From assembly GCA_021292165.1 (NCBI GenBank), contig JAHFWL010001001.1:248001-312000 (forward strand): a stretch of 64,000 nt of DNA, read 5' to 3'. The notes under the pieces are model-generated. The model ran no database searches and had not been told where the DNA came from. It was given only the letters and a program-made list of their open reading frames with translations. The stretch comes from Shinisaurus crocodilurus (lineage: Eukaryota > Chordata > Lepidosauria > Squamata > Shinisauridae). Numbering within the stretch: position 1 is the stretch's first letter; the number at the start of each line of letters is the position of its first letter. Below are positions 1 through 11,108 of the stretch, piece after piece. The translations under genes and the position numbers were made by a program.

Positions 1-1056
1 CTAAATATTAGGATGGAAGTCTCAAGCACCTGTATCTTCTATGAACCCGAGCGTGGTCTATGGTGATGGCCCTAGAAAGGGAGATTTGGCTGTGAGATGC
101 ACTTCTGCCACAGAATCACTGATATCTTTGGGCAAGTCGCTGGCTCTCGGCTTCTACTGCCTATCTCTAAAATGGGAATAAGAACAACTCACCCAGGGGA
201 TGTTGGGAGAGCAAAAAAAGGGTAAAGTTGGTAATGTACTTTGCAGGTAAAAAACCTGACCAACACAACAAGTTTTGGCATGGCATTTTGAACACAGCCG
301 AACCAATGTGCCGTGTCACGTCTGAAAACAGCCACACATGCTTTTTCTGAAACCACACAAGCAGAGGGCCCTCAAGATTCTACAGAACACACACATTTCC
401 ATTTCTATGGGATCGACCAAGTCTGTGTGTTGTCTGGTTAATGCAGGATTCAGCTCCTATTCTTGGCCAAAGACCCATGCATCTCTTTTGTAGACTAGCC
501 CTTTCCCTTGCTATTGACATGAGCAAAGCAGATCAACACCTCGGCATACTTCATTTTGCAATATATTCCCTGCGTGCAGGGAACAGTGAGCGGGGGGGGT
601 GGGCTGGGGGAAGAAGAGACAGAAGGTGCAGGATTTGCATTCATCAAACAGTATCTGATTTATTCTTTGTCTCGCAAGCCTGCCTCCCGTGCATCTCAAG
701 GAGGGGGAAAAAAAACACCAGGCCGAAACAAGTTGTTTGCTCAAGACGAGTTTGGCTGGGCCGCAAGCTGGCAGCATTACCCCAAGCGGCAGCTCCAGGA
801 GGAATTAAAACAGCCGTTTTAATGGGCAATGCGATCCAAGGCCTCCTAATGCACAGAGGGTGATCGGCCAACTTTTCCACATAAAAGCAAGTGTGAGCGC
901 ACATGTGTGCGCGCGTGCGTGTGTGTACTGAGAGGATTAGAGTCACTCTTTCACACACACACAAAAGCTGGGCACAGCTGCTTCATTTTCAGAAAGCTTT
1001 AAAAACACACAGACACACACAGACACAATATTAGGAAAGAGTTGCCGGTGACTTAC
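1..1056. other. FBXW8 intron 5 (part), no gene seen
   Basis: This is intronic sequence to the left of FBXW8 exon 5. It is mostly non-repetitive, with short GT and CA runs near 890-970. The open frames here are short, overlap on both strands and match no family I recognise. Confidence 0.5.
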
Positions 1057-1215
1057 CGTCCTCGTAAGCTGTCACTGCCAGCGAGCTGTTGATCCTCACA
1101 AAGGAGGCGTGCGGCCGGGGTACAGGCTCAGCCAAGCCGCTGCTCCGCTTCCAGGATTGGGGCTGTGTAGTCCCAGGTGCGGGTGTCCCACAGCTTCACA
1201 TCCCCTGATGTGTAT
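1057..1215 (-). CDS. FBXW8: FBXW8 exon 5 (WD40 propeller start), with +1 frameshift
   Basis: This internal coding exon of F-box/WD-repeat protein 8 has an acceptor AG at 1217-1216 and a GTAAGT donor at 1056-1051. The minus-strand translation starts YTSGDVKLWDTRTWDY, matching the first WD40 blade of human FBXW8 (YTSGDVRVWDTRTWDY). It ends SFVRINSSLAV.AYED, also as in human. The two halves are in different frames: the frame entering from exon 4 meets a TGA at 1130-1128. The exon is 159 nt, but the alignment to human predicts 158. Removing one G of the GG at 1133-1132 restores the whole match, with the same spacing between the conserved LE and SFVRI. FBXW8 is the substrate receptor of a CUL7-SKP1-RBX1 ubiquitin ligase. 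The remaining WD40 exons must lie to the left, outside the window. Confidence 0.93.
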
Positions 1216-1783
1216 CTGGGGGGAGGGGAAGCAGAACATGGTTTCCGAGAGCCTCAGGAATCGAGGGAAGCCAGGAGAGGAGACCCCCCTCCGGTCACAA
1301 GCGAAGGTGAGGCATTCGGGTCCAATCCACCATTCTCCTCCCCTCCCACCCCGACATGAATAAGGCACAGGATGGTCGCGTGTCCTCTTTTACAGAAGAG
1401 AATCCTCTGTTTGAAGGGTGGTCAAAGGACTGCCCTCTCTTTTGAAAGAAACCTCTACATGAAGGGCTGCAGAGTCTGGTTTAAACATAAAGAACCATCA
1501 GAAAGAAGAGCTTGGCCTTGAAGATGCCCATCAACAGCAGATTGAGCAAGGCACACAGGGCACAGTCTTCCACACTGCAGCGAGATATACTGTATTTCTA
1601 CCTGATTATGATAGTTATATGCATAAATTACCAGCATATGCAGATTTTTTAATGCAAATCAGTGGCCTTTTCTGCCCCCATTTTGGTGATGCATTTCCTG
1701 TTTGTTTGTTTTTTTGCTGATTCATAAGCGGCCACCCTAATAAGACCCTTCTGCAAATGAGATGGGACACTCTTGCTTTACTC
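1216..1783. other. FBXW8 intron 4, unique sequence
   Basis: This is intronic sequence next to exon 5. I see no repeat family and no coding exon in it. Confidence 0.4.
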
Positions 1784-2071
1784 CAGGGGTGCGGAACCTC
1801 AGGCTCAGGGGGCTAATCTGGCCCTCCGAGGCTCCCCAGAAAGCCACGGCCTCTCCCTGACCACTGATCACTTGGGTTTTTTCCTGTTTTTGGGCTTCCC
1901 CCACCCACAATTCTAAAAGGTTGAAATGCCTCTCCTAATTACTGGCTTTAACTAAGATATGCTGGTAGTTTTGGCCCTGCTCCTTTCGCCTTCGGTCCCA
2001 CCCACCACTGGAATGCAGCTTCTCCCAAATGGAATTCAAGCCTTCGGCTAAAAAAGGGTTGCACACCCCTG
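1784..2071 (+). mobile_element. hAT-like MITE, CAGGGGTGC family
   Basis: The element starts CAGGGGTGCGGAACCTCAGG and ends with GGTTGCACACCCCTG, so it has hAT-like inverted ends. Its flanks, CTTTACTC (1776-1783) and CTTTACTT (2072-2079), form an 8-bp target duplication with one mismatch. There is no transposase. Relatives lie at 26143, 28080, 29536, 45795 and 62040. Confidence 0.75.
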
Positions 2072-2487
2072 CTTTACTTATTCTGGTAGCTGCACTCGCA
2101 TGAACCAAAACAACATGACGTGCGTCTGCCAAGGAAATTCAGGAGGGCAACGCTTGCCTTATCTAGGGTTCACACATGATTTATAGATGCCAAGAATACA
2201 TTGCCTACTTTCTTTCTCCCTTCCTCCCCTGGCACTGCTCTCTGTGATGAAGTCTGGAAAGGAACAGAGCATATCCTATTCCAGCAATGTTCACTTTTAA
2301 AAAGAGGATCTGGCAGTCCTGCTCCCTTTTCCTCTTGTTTTTGAGAGCGTGCAGCAATGAAGTGAAATCTCAAGTCATGGCGGTTGGTCTTGTCATCCCA
2401 TACATTAATAGTGAACTTGTTCTCCGGGTGCCAAACCAAGCCACAAGAGGGAGGTATCAGTGGCCGCGGGAGAATCCAGAGGTTTGA

Positions 2488-2725
2488 AGAAGTACAAGAA
2501 ATCTTTGGGGAGGGGGGAACAGAGGGTAAATACACCCCAAAAAATTCATCCCGATGAGGACTGAGCAAGTTCAACAGGCAAGGAATGGCAAGTCTCTGTT
2601 GAGGAAAACAGACAACCAAAGGGAAGGGGGAATGGAAAGAAGTCTCATGGAAAAGGGCATGGCTGGCTTGAACCCTGAACAGGAGCACTCCGCATTGTAA
2701 CATTTTGTTGCAGGCCCCGGTTATG
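2488..2725. repeat. Unclassified interspersed repeat Y, copy 1
   Basis: This shares the block CCTGAACAGGAGC, followed by CATTTTGTTGCAGGCC, and an upstream purine-rich segment with 33305-33495 and 46960-47290. I do not recognise the family. Its outer limits are uncertain. Confidence 0.5.
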
Positions 2726-2769
2726 AAAAGACTAGAACATGGCACTCCCAGCCTGGTGCCTTCCAGAGG

Positions 2770-3047
2770 TTTGAGATCACAACCCTTCTCCCAGGCATTT
2801 AATGGCATTTAAAGGCACAATGGGACATTTATGTCAGCTGCTTTCAACAGGTCTAGCTGTACTAAAATTGTTCTAGCTGTTAAATTGTGTTTTTTTTTAA
2901 TTTTGAATTTTGGAAAAAAATGTTGTTTTTATGCTGCTGTTATGCTATTTTTATTGTATTCGTGCACTGTGTTTTATGAATTGTTGTGAACCGCCTAGAG
3001 AGCTTCGGCTATTGGGCAGAATAGAAATGAAATGATAATAATAATAC
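2770..3047 (+). mobile_element. L2/CR1-clade LINE 3' end
   Basis: This ends with the recurring 3' UTR block GTGAACCGCCTAGAGAGCTT, then CGGCTATTGGGC and an ATAATAATA tail. The same 3' end occurs at 6470, 7350, 8800 and 38500. The coding part is lost here. Confidence 0.65.
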
Positions 3048-3640
3048 CCAGCATTCCTGACACACTGGAGAGACTGATGAGAGTTCAAGCCCACGACATC
3101 TGGAAAGCACTAGCCTGGGGAAGGCTGGACTAGAATATAATGGCAAGTTTGATTATATTAGCTTAGGTCTCAATCAGAACCTCCCAGTATGGGTGCTGTA
3201 TTAGCACAGCAAAACTATAGAGGCTGCTATTGCCGCCAATGAGTGCTGTTCTGTATGGCCACTGTACTAATGTTATAATATACACTTGCATTTCATGACC
3301 TTTGGGCCCACTGTTTACTTCCTCCCCACTCGATACCCATTTTTATATACAGATTTGCCAATTGCGGATAACACTTGATGCATCTGACCTAGTGGGCTCT
3401 AGTCCAAGAAAGCTTATGCCACAATTAATCTGTTAGTCTTTGAAGGTGCCAAAAGACTCTACATAAAGAAAGTATCCTAATATTATGACAAAAGGCTGAA
3501 GGAGAACAAAATTAGGCATGCTTTATTATAGAGAGAAGATGGTTAAGGGTGTGGAAGACAACATCAGAAAATAGAGGGGGAAATAGTTGTTCTCCCAACT
3601 TCCACCAAGGAGAGAATGAGGAAGCAATGGCTTAAGAGCA
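3048..3640. other. FBXW8 intron 4, mostly unique
   Basis: This is intronic sequence with no exon. At 3375-3460 there is a fragment reading AGTCCAAGAAAGCTTATGCC, then GTTAGTCTTTGAAGGTGCC. It recurs inverted at 37550-37645 and more weakly at 42855-42945, so it is another old interspersed repeat. Confidence 0.45.
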
Positions 3641-3843
3641 GTGGTAGGAAACCTCTGGCCCACCAGGCAGGCCCCCGGCGTCAGGAGTCGGCATGGGCAG
3701 GCATCTGTCGAGGGCCCATCCCTGACTCTGAGCCATAAGCTGAAGCTGAAGCAGCGGCTGGAGCTGCTGCCGCCACCCTGCCCCTCCCCTTCGCCAACCC
3801 AGGACACGCCATGGCCTCGCCTGCTGGCCCCGCGGTGCCCCCA

Positions 3844-4062
3844 TTTAAAAGAATTTTTTTAAACTTACATTTTGAGTATCAGGGTTCTGAACGAATCAGA
3901 CGCTGCATCTGAGGTGGAGGTGGGGACACAGCAAGGAGAGAACAGAGGACGGCGTTTACGTTGCTCTTGTACCCTCATTGGCCAAGTCCATCCACCCCAA
4001 GGCAGCGTCCGATTGATAAAGATTTATGCTACTCAAAATGTAAGCCTAAGAAAACTTTTAAA
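3844..4062. mobile_element. Inverted-repeat-bounded element
   Basis: The left end TTTAAAAG...CTTACATTTTGAGTA is matched, inverted, by TACTCAAAATGTAAG...CTTTTAAA at the right end. This gives a 219-bp non-autonomous unit with imperfect terminal inverted repeats of about 35 bp. No coding capacity is seen. Confidence 0.55.
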
Positions 4063-4069
4063 GCTGCAC

Positions 4070-4480
4070 GCAGGGCCTGTGCTTGGCCGGTCCGGGTGCA
4101 GCGGCACCTTGCCAGCAGGGTCAGCCAGGTGAGGAGGATTCGCTGCCGTGGCTGGCGGTCGGGCAGACAGGCAGGCGGCTTCACAGGGCAGGCGGGCAGC
4201 GCTGTGGCAGGCAGCTGCAGCAGGGCTTCGGCAGCAGGCAGGTGAGTGGGCGGGCAGGCGACTTTGGAAGCAGGTGGGTTGGGGGGCTTTGGCAGCGGTG
4301 GGCAGGGTGGCGGCGGAGAGGGCAGCGGTGGCTGGGTAAGTGGGTGGGCTTTGGATGGGTTGGGCAGCTTAGCTGGCAGGTTTGGGTCTTTGGCAGGGGC
4401 GGGCAGCAGGCAGTGATGGCAGGCGGGCAGCGGTGGCACGATGCTGAGGGCCCACTGGGGTCTGGCGCTGGCTCTGCCAC
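4070..4480. repeat. GC-rich GGCAGG/GGTGGG low-complexity block
   Basis: Short G-rich motifs (GGCAGG, GGTGGG, GGCAGCGG) are repeated irregularly on the plus strand. Long frames on both strands are by-products of this composition (poly-Pro/Ala on the minus strand). Confidence 0.6.
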
Positions 4481-4487
4481 CAGGCTA

Positions 4488-4660
4488 TCATAGATTTTCA
4501 TAGATCATAGAGCTGGAAGGAGCCTACAAGGCTATCGAGTCCGACCCCCTGCTCAATGCAGGAAACTAGAGGAGGGGGTCTCCCATCAAAGTAATAGCCA
4601 GGCCTGACCCTGCTTAGCTTTCCACGCTCAGACAAGCTGAGCCGGCGTGAGCCACAGGCC
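4488..4660 (-). mobile_element. 5S-rRNA-derived SINE with CR1-like tail, copy 1
   Basis: On the minus strand the head reads GCCTGTGGCTCACG, then GGAAAGCTAAGCAGGGTCAG and CTTTGATGGGAGACC. This matches 5S rRNA through box A, the intermediate element and part of box C. The tail contains GTCGGACTCGATAGCC and ends TCTATGATCTATGA, like a CR1 3' end. Relatives lie at 33903, 45247, 54945 and 56098. Confidence 0.8.
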
Positions 4661-5195
4661 TGTATCCTGTCCAGCCCACTGCCTCTCCTCACCCAGCCAC
4701 ACCTGCTCATGGATTGCTTTTCCACAGTGGTCTGGTGATGCAGGAATAGATCAGTTTCTTCCTGCATTGCCAGATTCCTCTCTGTGCCCTGAGAAAAGAG
4801 GCAGCCCCATCTCGGTGCGCATAAAGGAAATGGGGGGGGGCATGGAGAGAAAGGGAGGAGGAGAGAAAGGGAAAGGGGGAGAGCAGGAAAGAGGAGGAGA
4901 GAAGGGGAGATAGGTGGGGCCAAAGCAACATTCACTATTTTTGTTTTGCTCACGCCATACACACTTCTTTTGGCCTCCTCCACCTCTGGCAGGCGGCCCC
5001 CGGAGGGCTGCACAGAAAATGAGTGCGACCCCTTGGGTTGGAAAAGGTTCTCCACCCCCGCTTTAGAGGACAGCGAGTGTCTTGTCTTACGTGGGTCCCA
5101 GCACCTTAATGAAGGAGCGGGATGCCTGAATAGAGGTTCAAATCACTGTAGGACAGGGTGGCTAAAAACCAGCTTTTAAAAATATATTACAAATC
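4661..5195. other. FBXW8 intron 4, unique with purine-rich tract
   Basis: No exon is seen. Positions 4829-4912 are a nearly pure purine tract (GGAGGAGAGAAAGGG type). Confidence 0.4.
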
Positions 5196-5406
5196 ATATT
5201 AACCACGAACAACCCATGAAGAGAACACATGGTTTGTTGTTGGGTTGTGACCTGTGGGTTGTCCATGGGTAACAAACCATGGTTTGTTATCACGGCTGGG
5301 TTTCAGACAACACGACAACCCGTGTTTCTACAACAAACCACGGTTCAATGACAACCCACACTCAACCCTTGAGTGTGGGTTATCATGTTGTAGGAACCCA
5401 GCCATT
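5196..5406. mobile_element. Foldback element, GGGTTCAGACAACACG family
   Basis: Alternating inverted modules are seen: GGGTTTCAGACAACACG and its complement near the right end, plus AACAAACCATGGTTTGTT as a self-complementary block. Related copies lie at 32221, 33623, 37132 and 45118. Confidence 0.65.
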
Positions 5407-5407
5407 G

Positions 5408-5835
5408 AATTACGTACCAGATAAGCATGGGTACTGATTTCAGCTTTTTTCCATCTCATGAAAATGGCTCTGTCCAGCCTAAGTACTAGCTCTTAATTCT
5501 TGAAAGCTCGGGGCTTTTGATAGCAATCCCTTTCAGGAATCACAAGTAATTGATAATTTTTCAAACTTAGTTAATGGTCTAGGCCTGTTATTGGCCCTAT
5601 TTATACAAACAAGGCAGTAACAAAATCCCAACAGAAAGGAGGAGGAATATAGAAACACATAACAAATCAAAAAAACAGCAAAAAGCTCCCAGAGAGCCAG
5701 AGCAAACATAATGATTTGAAACAGCAACAGAATTAAGGGCTTGCTGAAAAAGACAAGGGTTCGATAGCTGGCAGAATGCAAGTAAAGAGGGAGCTAATCT
5801 AAGCATTTGAGGCAGTAAGTTCCACAGAAAAAAAT
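5408..5835. other. FBXW8 intron 4, unique sequence
   Basis: No repeat family or exon is recognised in this stretch. Confidence 0.35.
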
Positions 5836-5943
5836 ATTTTTAAAGTTACATTTATACCCCACCTTTCCCACCAAGGGGACTAGAACCCAGATCTCCTGAG
5901 TCCCAGTCCAACGCTCTAACCATTACACCATAACTGGCTCTCC
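5836..5943 (-). mobile_element. Sauria SINE fragment
   Basis: This contains the 3' TTTATACCCCACCTTT block and the complement of the tRNA-related head (GAGTCCCAGTCCAACGCTCT). The middle of the SINE is deleted. Confidence 0.75.
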
Positions 5944-6069
5944 CATCTTCTTGCATCTTGCCACTCTCCCTGCTTCTTGCGACAATCAAAAGTGGTAGAG
6001 CAATCCAAAGCGGCATACCAGAAAGGGGCTTCTATGGCCCAGAGCCAGGGCAAGCATATGTTCCAGCCT

Positions 6070-6515
6070 GACTACTAAGATGATCTTCAGAGGCTCTTCT
6101 CTGAATGCCGCCACCTATAATGGTGCAATGGGTGGCTACAAGAGGAGCCTTCTCTGCAGTGGCCCCACTCCATCTGTGTAATGCCCTTCTATATTACCCC
6201 AGGGGCCTGGTGGTTCAGCCAAGGCCACCTCAATTTAGATTCGAGGATAATCAGAGAGACAAAACTACTTGTCACCACCTGCAGCCATCCCAGCGGGCTG
6301 TGCAGAGGGAGAAGAGAGGGAGTGCAGGGCCATTCCAGCCCTGCCAGAAGTATTAATTAATATTCCCCCTTCTTCCCTCCCCATTCCTTTTTCCTTATGT
6401 GTCGTGTCTTTTTAGACTGTAAGCCTGCGGGCAGGGACTGTCTTGTTAATTGTTGTAAACCGCCCAGAGAGCTTCGGCTACTGGGTGGTATAAAAATGAA
6501 ATAAATAAATAAAGA
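6070..6515 (+). mobile_element. L2/CR1-clade LINE, 3' coding remnant and tail
   Basis: The remnant decodes to a piece of the RT C-terminal extension (TRGAFSAVAPLHLCNAL, broken). It ends with TGTAAACCGCCCAGAGAGCT and an AAATAAATAAATAAAG tail. Confidence 0.7.
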
Positions 6516-7074
6516 TAACACACGGTTCATTGAATAATAAATGGATGAAATAAGGATGCAGATTATCAATAAACAAGCAAAGCAAAGCTTACACACACAC
6601 ACCTTCAGTCACAGGGCTTCCTAATGCAACAGATGCCGTCCCGGGGGCACTAAGATGCTCTTGGACACTTGCATGCTCCTCGTCCCAAGCGGAAAGCCAA
6701 AGGGCAAACTAGCAAGCTAAGGATTTTATAAAGTTCCTCTCGCCCCCTGTTTCAGAGTCAGTCAGTAAACCATAAGCTAACCCCCTTCCCTGGGAGACAT
6801 GGGGGGAGGGGGAGTTTGAAGCTGCTTCAGTAAAGCAAACAGTTTCATTTCTCAAGGCAAAGCAGCCCTTATCTAAGGAATATAATTGGGGAAGGCAGCT
6901 TCAAGGCAATTATCTCTGGTGCTCTTCCTAACTATACAAGCTGAAGCTATACATAAGGCCATGGCATGACTCCAAGAAACTATCCTGGCTTCTGGGTGCT
7001 GTGAAAGTTCACTACACTACCTGTTGAACCTTAATAACCTCCTTGGCGTTCTTCCAGTATAGCCCATCCAATAA
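6516..7074. other. FBXW8 intron 4, unique sequence
   Basis: No family or exon is recognised. A short ACAC run lies at 6592-6601. Confidence 0.35.
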
Positions 7075-7440
7075 AACCTTCTAAGGGAGAGCCACCTGGC
7101 AGCTGCTCTGTATACATTTAGATGCCAGGTTAAGACCTTTCCCTTTCAGCAAGCATTTCATTTTTAATCTGTTGCTTTGATTGTTAACTTTACTGCTGGT
7201 TCTTTAATATTTTTTTAAGAAATTGAATGTTGTAATATTTTATTATGCTGCAAGTTTCATTGTTGGATGTATTGTTTTAGTTGTTATTTTACCATCTTGG
7301 GTTTTGTTTTTGCATTTAGTACGTTTCTAATCCGCTCAATAACCAATATTCTCTGGGCGGATTATGAACAGTTAAAAGAATAAAATGCCATAGAAACAGT
7401 TAAAAAATATGAAATACAATAGAAATATTTAAAAGAATAA
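7075..7440 (+). mobile_element. L2/CR1-clade LINE 3' end
   Basis: This holds the TGCCAGGTTAAGACCTTTCC block and then TTCTCTGGGCGGATTATGAA, related to the 3' ends of the other L2-type copies. An A-rich stretch with repeated AAAAGAATAAAATGC follows. Confidence 0.55.
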
Positions 7441-7855
7441 AATGCAATACACTACAAAACAGCAAACAGCACAGGAATCAATAAAATGGCTATACAAATC
7501 TAGAAGTAGGTCTCTAAAATGCCTGAGAGAAAAGAAAGGTCTTTGACCGGTGCCGAAAAGATAACCATGTAGGCACCAGGTGAACCTTTTCGGGGGAGTT
7601 CACTCGGGAAGTGGGGTGCCACCACGGAGAAGGCCCTCTGTCTTGTAGCCACCCATCTAGCTTCCTTTGGAGAGGGGCACCCGGAGGAAGGCCTCCAAAG
7701 ATGACCTAAGGGTCTGAGCAAGTACATACGGGAGGAGATGTTCCTTTCAATACCTCTGGTCCCAAGCTGTTTATTAGTGTAAACCGCCCCCAAGGGCATT
7801 TGCCAATTGGGCAGTACATAAATCCAATTAACTGATTCATTAATTGATGTGGTTT
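7441..7855 (-). mobile_element. L2/CR1-clade LINE fragment
   Basis: The complement of the conserved RAFSVVAP region is readable at about 7600-7660 (minus-strand RQRAFSVVAPHFPSEL). It is broken and no longer coding. Confidence 0.6.
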
Positions 7856-8369
7856 TTACAGTTTTCCTGCCGTAGTCAGTGCATGCAAAGCCTTGGCCCT
7901 TGGGGAGGGCGTGTGTGGAAGCAACCAGGAGCCTGAGCACAAGATCTGGCCAGGAGCACGGGAACAATCCCGTTCACCCCACTGCCCACACCGCCACTGC
8001 CCTCAGGAGCAGTCAGCCCAAGCAGAAGGCTGACCTTCCCATCCTTCTCGGGATCCAGAAATATGCCCAAATTCAGCCTCTCGGTATCTCCAAGGTTTCT
8101 TTGGGATTCAACATCGCTCTCTAACAAAGGGTGTCACACAGTCATCTTAGGGCCAAACTACACATGATGCAAGAGATCTGAGAACGGGGCTTCCTGAAGT
8201 CTCCATGTTTTACTTAAAGGCAGCTCCGTGTGTGTGCGCTCTCCTATTTTAGTCAGAGTGGGAAAGTGGGGAGCGTAACCTCATCCCCCCATCCTAAAAA
8301 AAAAAAAGCCCTCTCAGGGGCATGGCTGCTTTTAAAGCCCCACGTGGCCTTGGGACCGCAATACCTGAT
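7856..8369. other. FBXW8 intron 4, unique sequence
   Basis: No family or exon is recognised. Confidence 0.35.
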
Positions 8370-8865
8370 GGAATGTCTCCCCCAACCTGAATCTACCTGG
8401 ATGCCACGATCTACATCTGAGGACATCCACCGAGTGCCACCACCAAGGGAGGCTCGGTTGGTGGCAACAAGGAAGAAGGCCTTCTCAGTGGCGGCCCCCC
8501 TATTTGTGGAATAAGCTCCCCACTGAGGCCCACCTGGCACCAACTTTGTTATCCTTTTGGTGCCAGGTTAAGACTGCCCTCTACTCCCAGGCATTTAATG
8601 GCATATGATGGGACATGTCAGCTGTTTGAATAGGTCTAGTGTTTTTTTTTACCGGAACTGTTTTAGTTGTTTAAACTGTTTTAAATTTTGTAGATTGGAA
8701 TTCTTATGCTGTATTTTATTGTATTTGTATTTTATTACTGTGTTTCTATTTTATTATTATCTATTCTATTATTGTACCTATGCTATGAATTGTTGTGAAC
8801 GGCCCAGAGAGCTTTGGCTATTGGGTGGTATAGAAATGAAACGAAGGAGGAGGAGGAGGAGGGGG
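8370..8865 (+). mobile_element. L2/CR1-clade LINE, 3' coding remnant and tail
   Basis: A readable remnant, TRKKAFSVAAPLFVE, sits at about 8470-8511. The 3' UTR follows, with TTGTTGTGAACGGCCCAGAG and TATTGGGTGGTATAGAAATG near 8800, and the copy ends in a GGA-rich tract. Confidence 0.7.
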
Positions 8866-9170
8866 GGGTGTCAAGAGGTGCAATTATGGGTCGCTTATTT
8901 AGGGACATGGCATAGCCACTAACTACGAGCAACATCTTATGCCTCCAGTTCCTTGAGCCCGTTTTACAGACAGAGAAGAGAAGGGGACCAAAACAAAGGC
9001 AGCGCTTCAGCCAGGCAGGCTCTGCGAGAGGGGGAAAGGAGCTGGGTGCCATCCCAACAAAGGGGTGCTGAAGAGGCTGGCAACTTCCTGGATACCAAAA
9101 AGCGAAACAAAGCAAAACAAAACAAAACAAAAAAAATTACGCTGGAAAGCTGCAGAAAGCTCGAGTAGCT
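8866..9170. other. FBXW8 intron 4, unique sequence
   Basis: No gene is seen. A short AAAAC-type run lies at 9106-9135. Confidence 0.35.
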
Positions 9171-9650
9171 ACGCCAAAATCAATCTCTCTCCAGAGTCCC
9201 AGATGTCCTTATCATTGCCTAATGACAATTATACTCAGCCAATTAAAGACTCAGCTATCACTGTTGCATTGTTAGTAAAGCCTTTGGCCCCTCAGTGTTG
9301 ATGGCTGCCTAATTAGCGTTCGTGCAAAGTACAACTGCAAGTTACATGTGCAAGCTGACAAACACACACAAAAATAAGCCGTTAAGAAGAGTCTTCACTC
9401 CTTCCATCCGCAGCACCAGTGCTGGCAAAGGGCTACCATTTACAGAAAATGTCCGACTGCCGGAAGACCAGGGGGATATTCTGTCCCAGTCAAACGGATC
9501 AGCTAGTTGTTCCTTGCTTGACTGGGAAGACACAAGGGGACACTCTGCAGCTAGAAAAGCCAAGATCCAACAGGCCATAAAGTCAACATTTTTGCCACTG
9601 GCCTGCATGCCCTTATTTGCATACCTGCCGGCCTCCTTCCTGAGTGTGCA
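9171..9650. other. Candidate conserved non-coding element (intron 4)
   Basis: This is a repeat-free stretch rich in homeodomain-like TAAT/ATTA cores (GCCTAATGACAATTATAC, GCCAATTAAAGAC, CTAATTAG). It also has an octamer-like ATTTGCAT near 9615. Conservation is inferred from texture only. Confidence 0.3.
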
Positions 9651-9712
9651 AGATGAAAAAGGATTTGGGGGAACTGCATAGGTGGAGGCAAATCCTTAGG
9701 GAACTTAGTAGG

Positions 9713-9713
<1 letters not shown>

Positions 9714-9752
<39 letters not shown>
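9714..9752. repeat. (TA)n microsatellite
   Basis: Perfect AT/TA dinucleotide run of about 39 bp. Confidence 0.97.
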
Positions 9753-9755
<3 letters not shown>

Positions 9756-9899
9756 GAGGGAGCTTGGGGGTGGGGATGGGGACGACAGAAAGAATAGATG
9801 ACAACAATTCAGAAATGTTTGAAAGGACGAAAGAAAGAAGAGAGCAACTGTTCAGGAAAAGAAACAATGGTTCAAAATTGCAGGAAGGTGGGTCTAGGT

Positions 9900-10272
9900 C
9901 AGTGCTGGCTCCAGGATTTTGAGTGCCCTTGGGCAAGTTACCCTCAATGTCCCCCTCCCTCAGTGAGTCTCCCTTCTCCCCCCCCCCATTGCCACCAGCT
10001 GCTCTTGCTCCTCAGCCTCTTTCTCATCATTGCTACCATTCGCTTGCTTGACAGGTAGACAGCCAGTGAGCAAGTAGGCAGCAGCATCTAGTGCTCCTCA
10101 CCACCACCACCACCACCTCCATTGTCAGGTACAAAGCAAGAGGCAGGTGAAGAAGCAGGTTGCAACCGTCAAAGAGGAGGAGCAATTCCAGGGGGCTCTT
10201 GCCAGTGGGCCCCTGCTGGGGTTAAGGCCCTTGGCAGGTGCCCGACCAAGCCTACCTTTGACGCTGGCCCTG
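9900..10272 (+). mobile_element. hAT-like element, CAGTGCTGGC family, full copy
   Basis: It starts CAGTGCTGGCTCCAGG and ends ACGCTGGCCCTG, giving imperfect inverted ends. The flanks GTCTAGGT and GTTTCGGT share 6 of 8 positions, which may be an old 8-bp target duplication. Other copies lie at 14682, 27915, 29355, 34145 and 46573. Confidence 0.6.
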
Positions 10273-11108
10273 GTTTCGGTTGGGCGGAAGCATCTTAAGT
10301 TATAACAGATCAGTTCGGAACCTGAACAAAACACCATCACTGGAGGTCTTCTGGCAAAGAGTGGACAGAGACCTCTCGGAAGAGCAAGGAAGCATGCTGA
10401 GGCACCATGAATCTTAGCATGTGATTTCGTGGCCTACAGCCAGGTGTATAAAGGAGGCTGAAAAAAAGTTGGTAGGTCCCAGCAGAGCCGATAGAGCACT
10501 CCCAGAGAACAGCTGGCTGGGAACCTGTGGGGTTTGTAGCCAAACACACCTGGGGAGCCGCAGGTTTGGGGAAGGCTGCTGCTGCTGTACAGGGTTCCCT
10601 TTGAACATATGAGACTGCTAATTCCCCACCCCCCACTCCCAACTTACAAGAGTGCAATTTTGCCATCTCACTGAACTCAACAGGATGCAACAAAATCTGG
10701 GCTAAACCTGTGAAATGATCCATTGTAGATTTGGGGACCTGGAGAATGTCTGCTGCTGAAAGCATACTGGATGAAAGCAATTGGAGCCGGAGCATTACTA
10801 TCGGCTGATTCATCTGCAAGGCTCCTTTCATGAGGACTGCAGAGGAATTAATACACTTGCCAGCCACTTCGGGCAATTCTACCCCCTCCTACATTTTGTA
10901 ACCTGACCTCTCTGAACTGGTGATGATGTCATCTGGGCTTTGTTTCTGCTGATAAAGGAGACCTGTCAATGAGAGGTTGTGGGGGGTGGGGGTGGAGCAT
11001 ATTTATGGAAGGACACCAAAAGGAGTCATTTCTACTGTGGGAACATGTATGAGAGGTATATTAACATACTCCAATATAAACCAAGGCTATGAATAGCTAC
11101 TAGATCTC
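10273..11108. other. FBXW8 intron 4, no gene or clear repeat
   Basis: The longest frame (minus strand, 10337-10876) has no recognisable domain and is treated as chance. Confidence 0.35.

Noticed and set aside
2170..2808. 212-codon minus-strand frame
   Set aside because: It overlaps repeat Y, which is shared with two other places where the frame is not kept.
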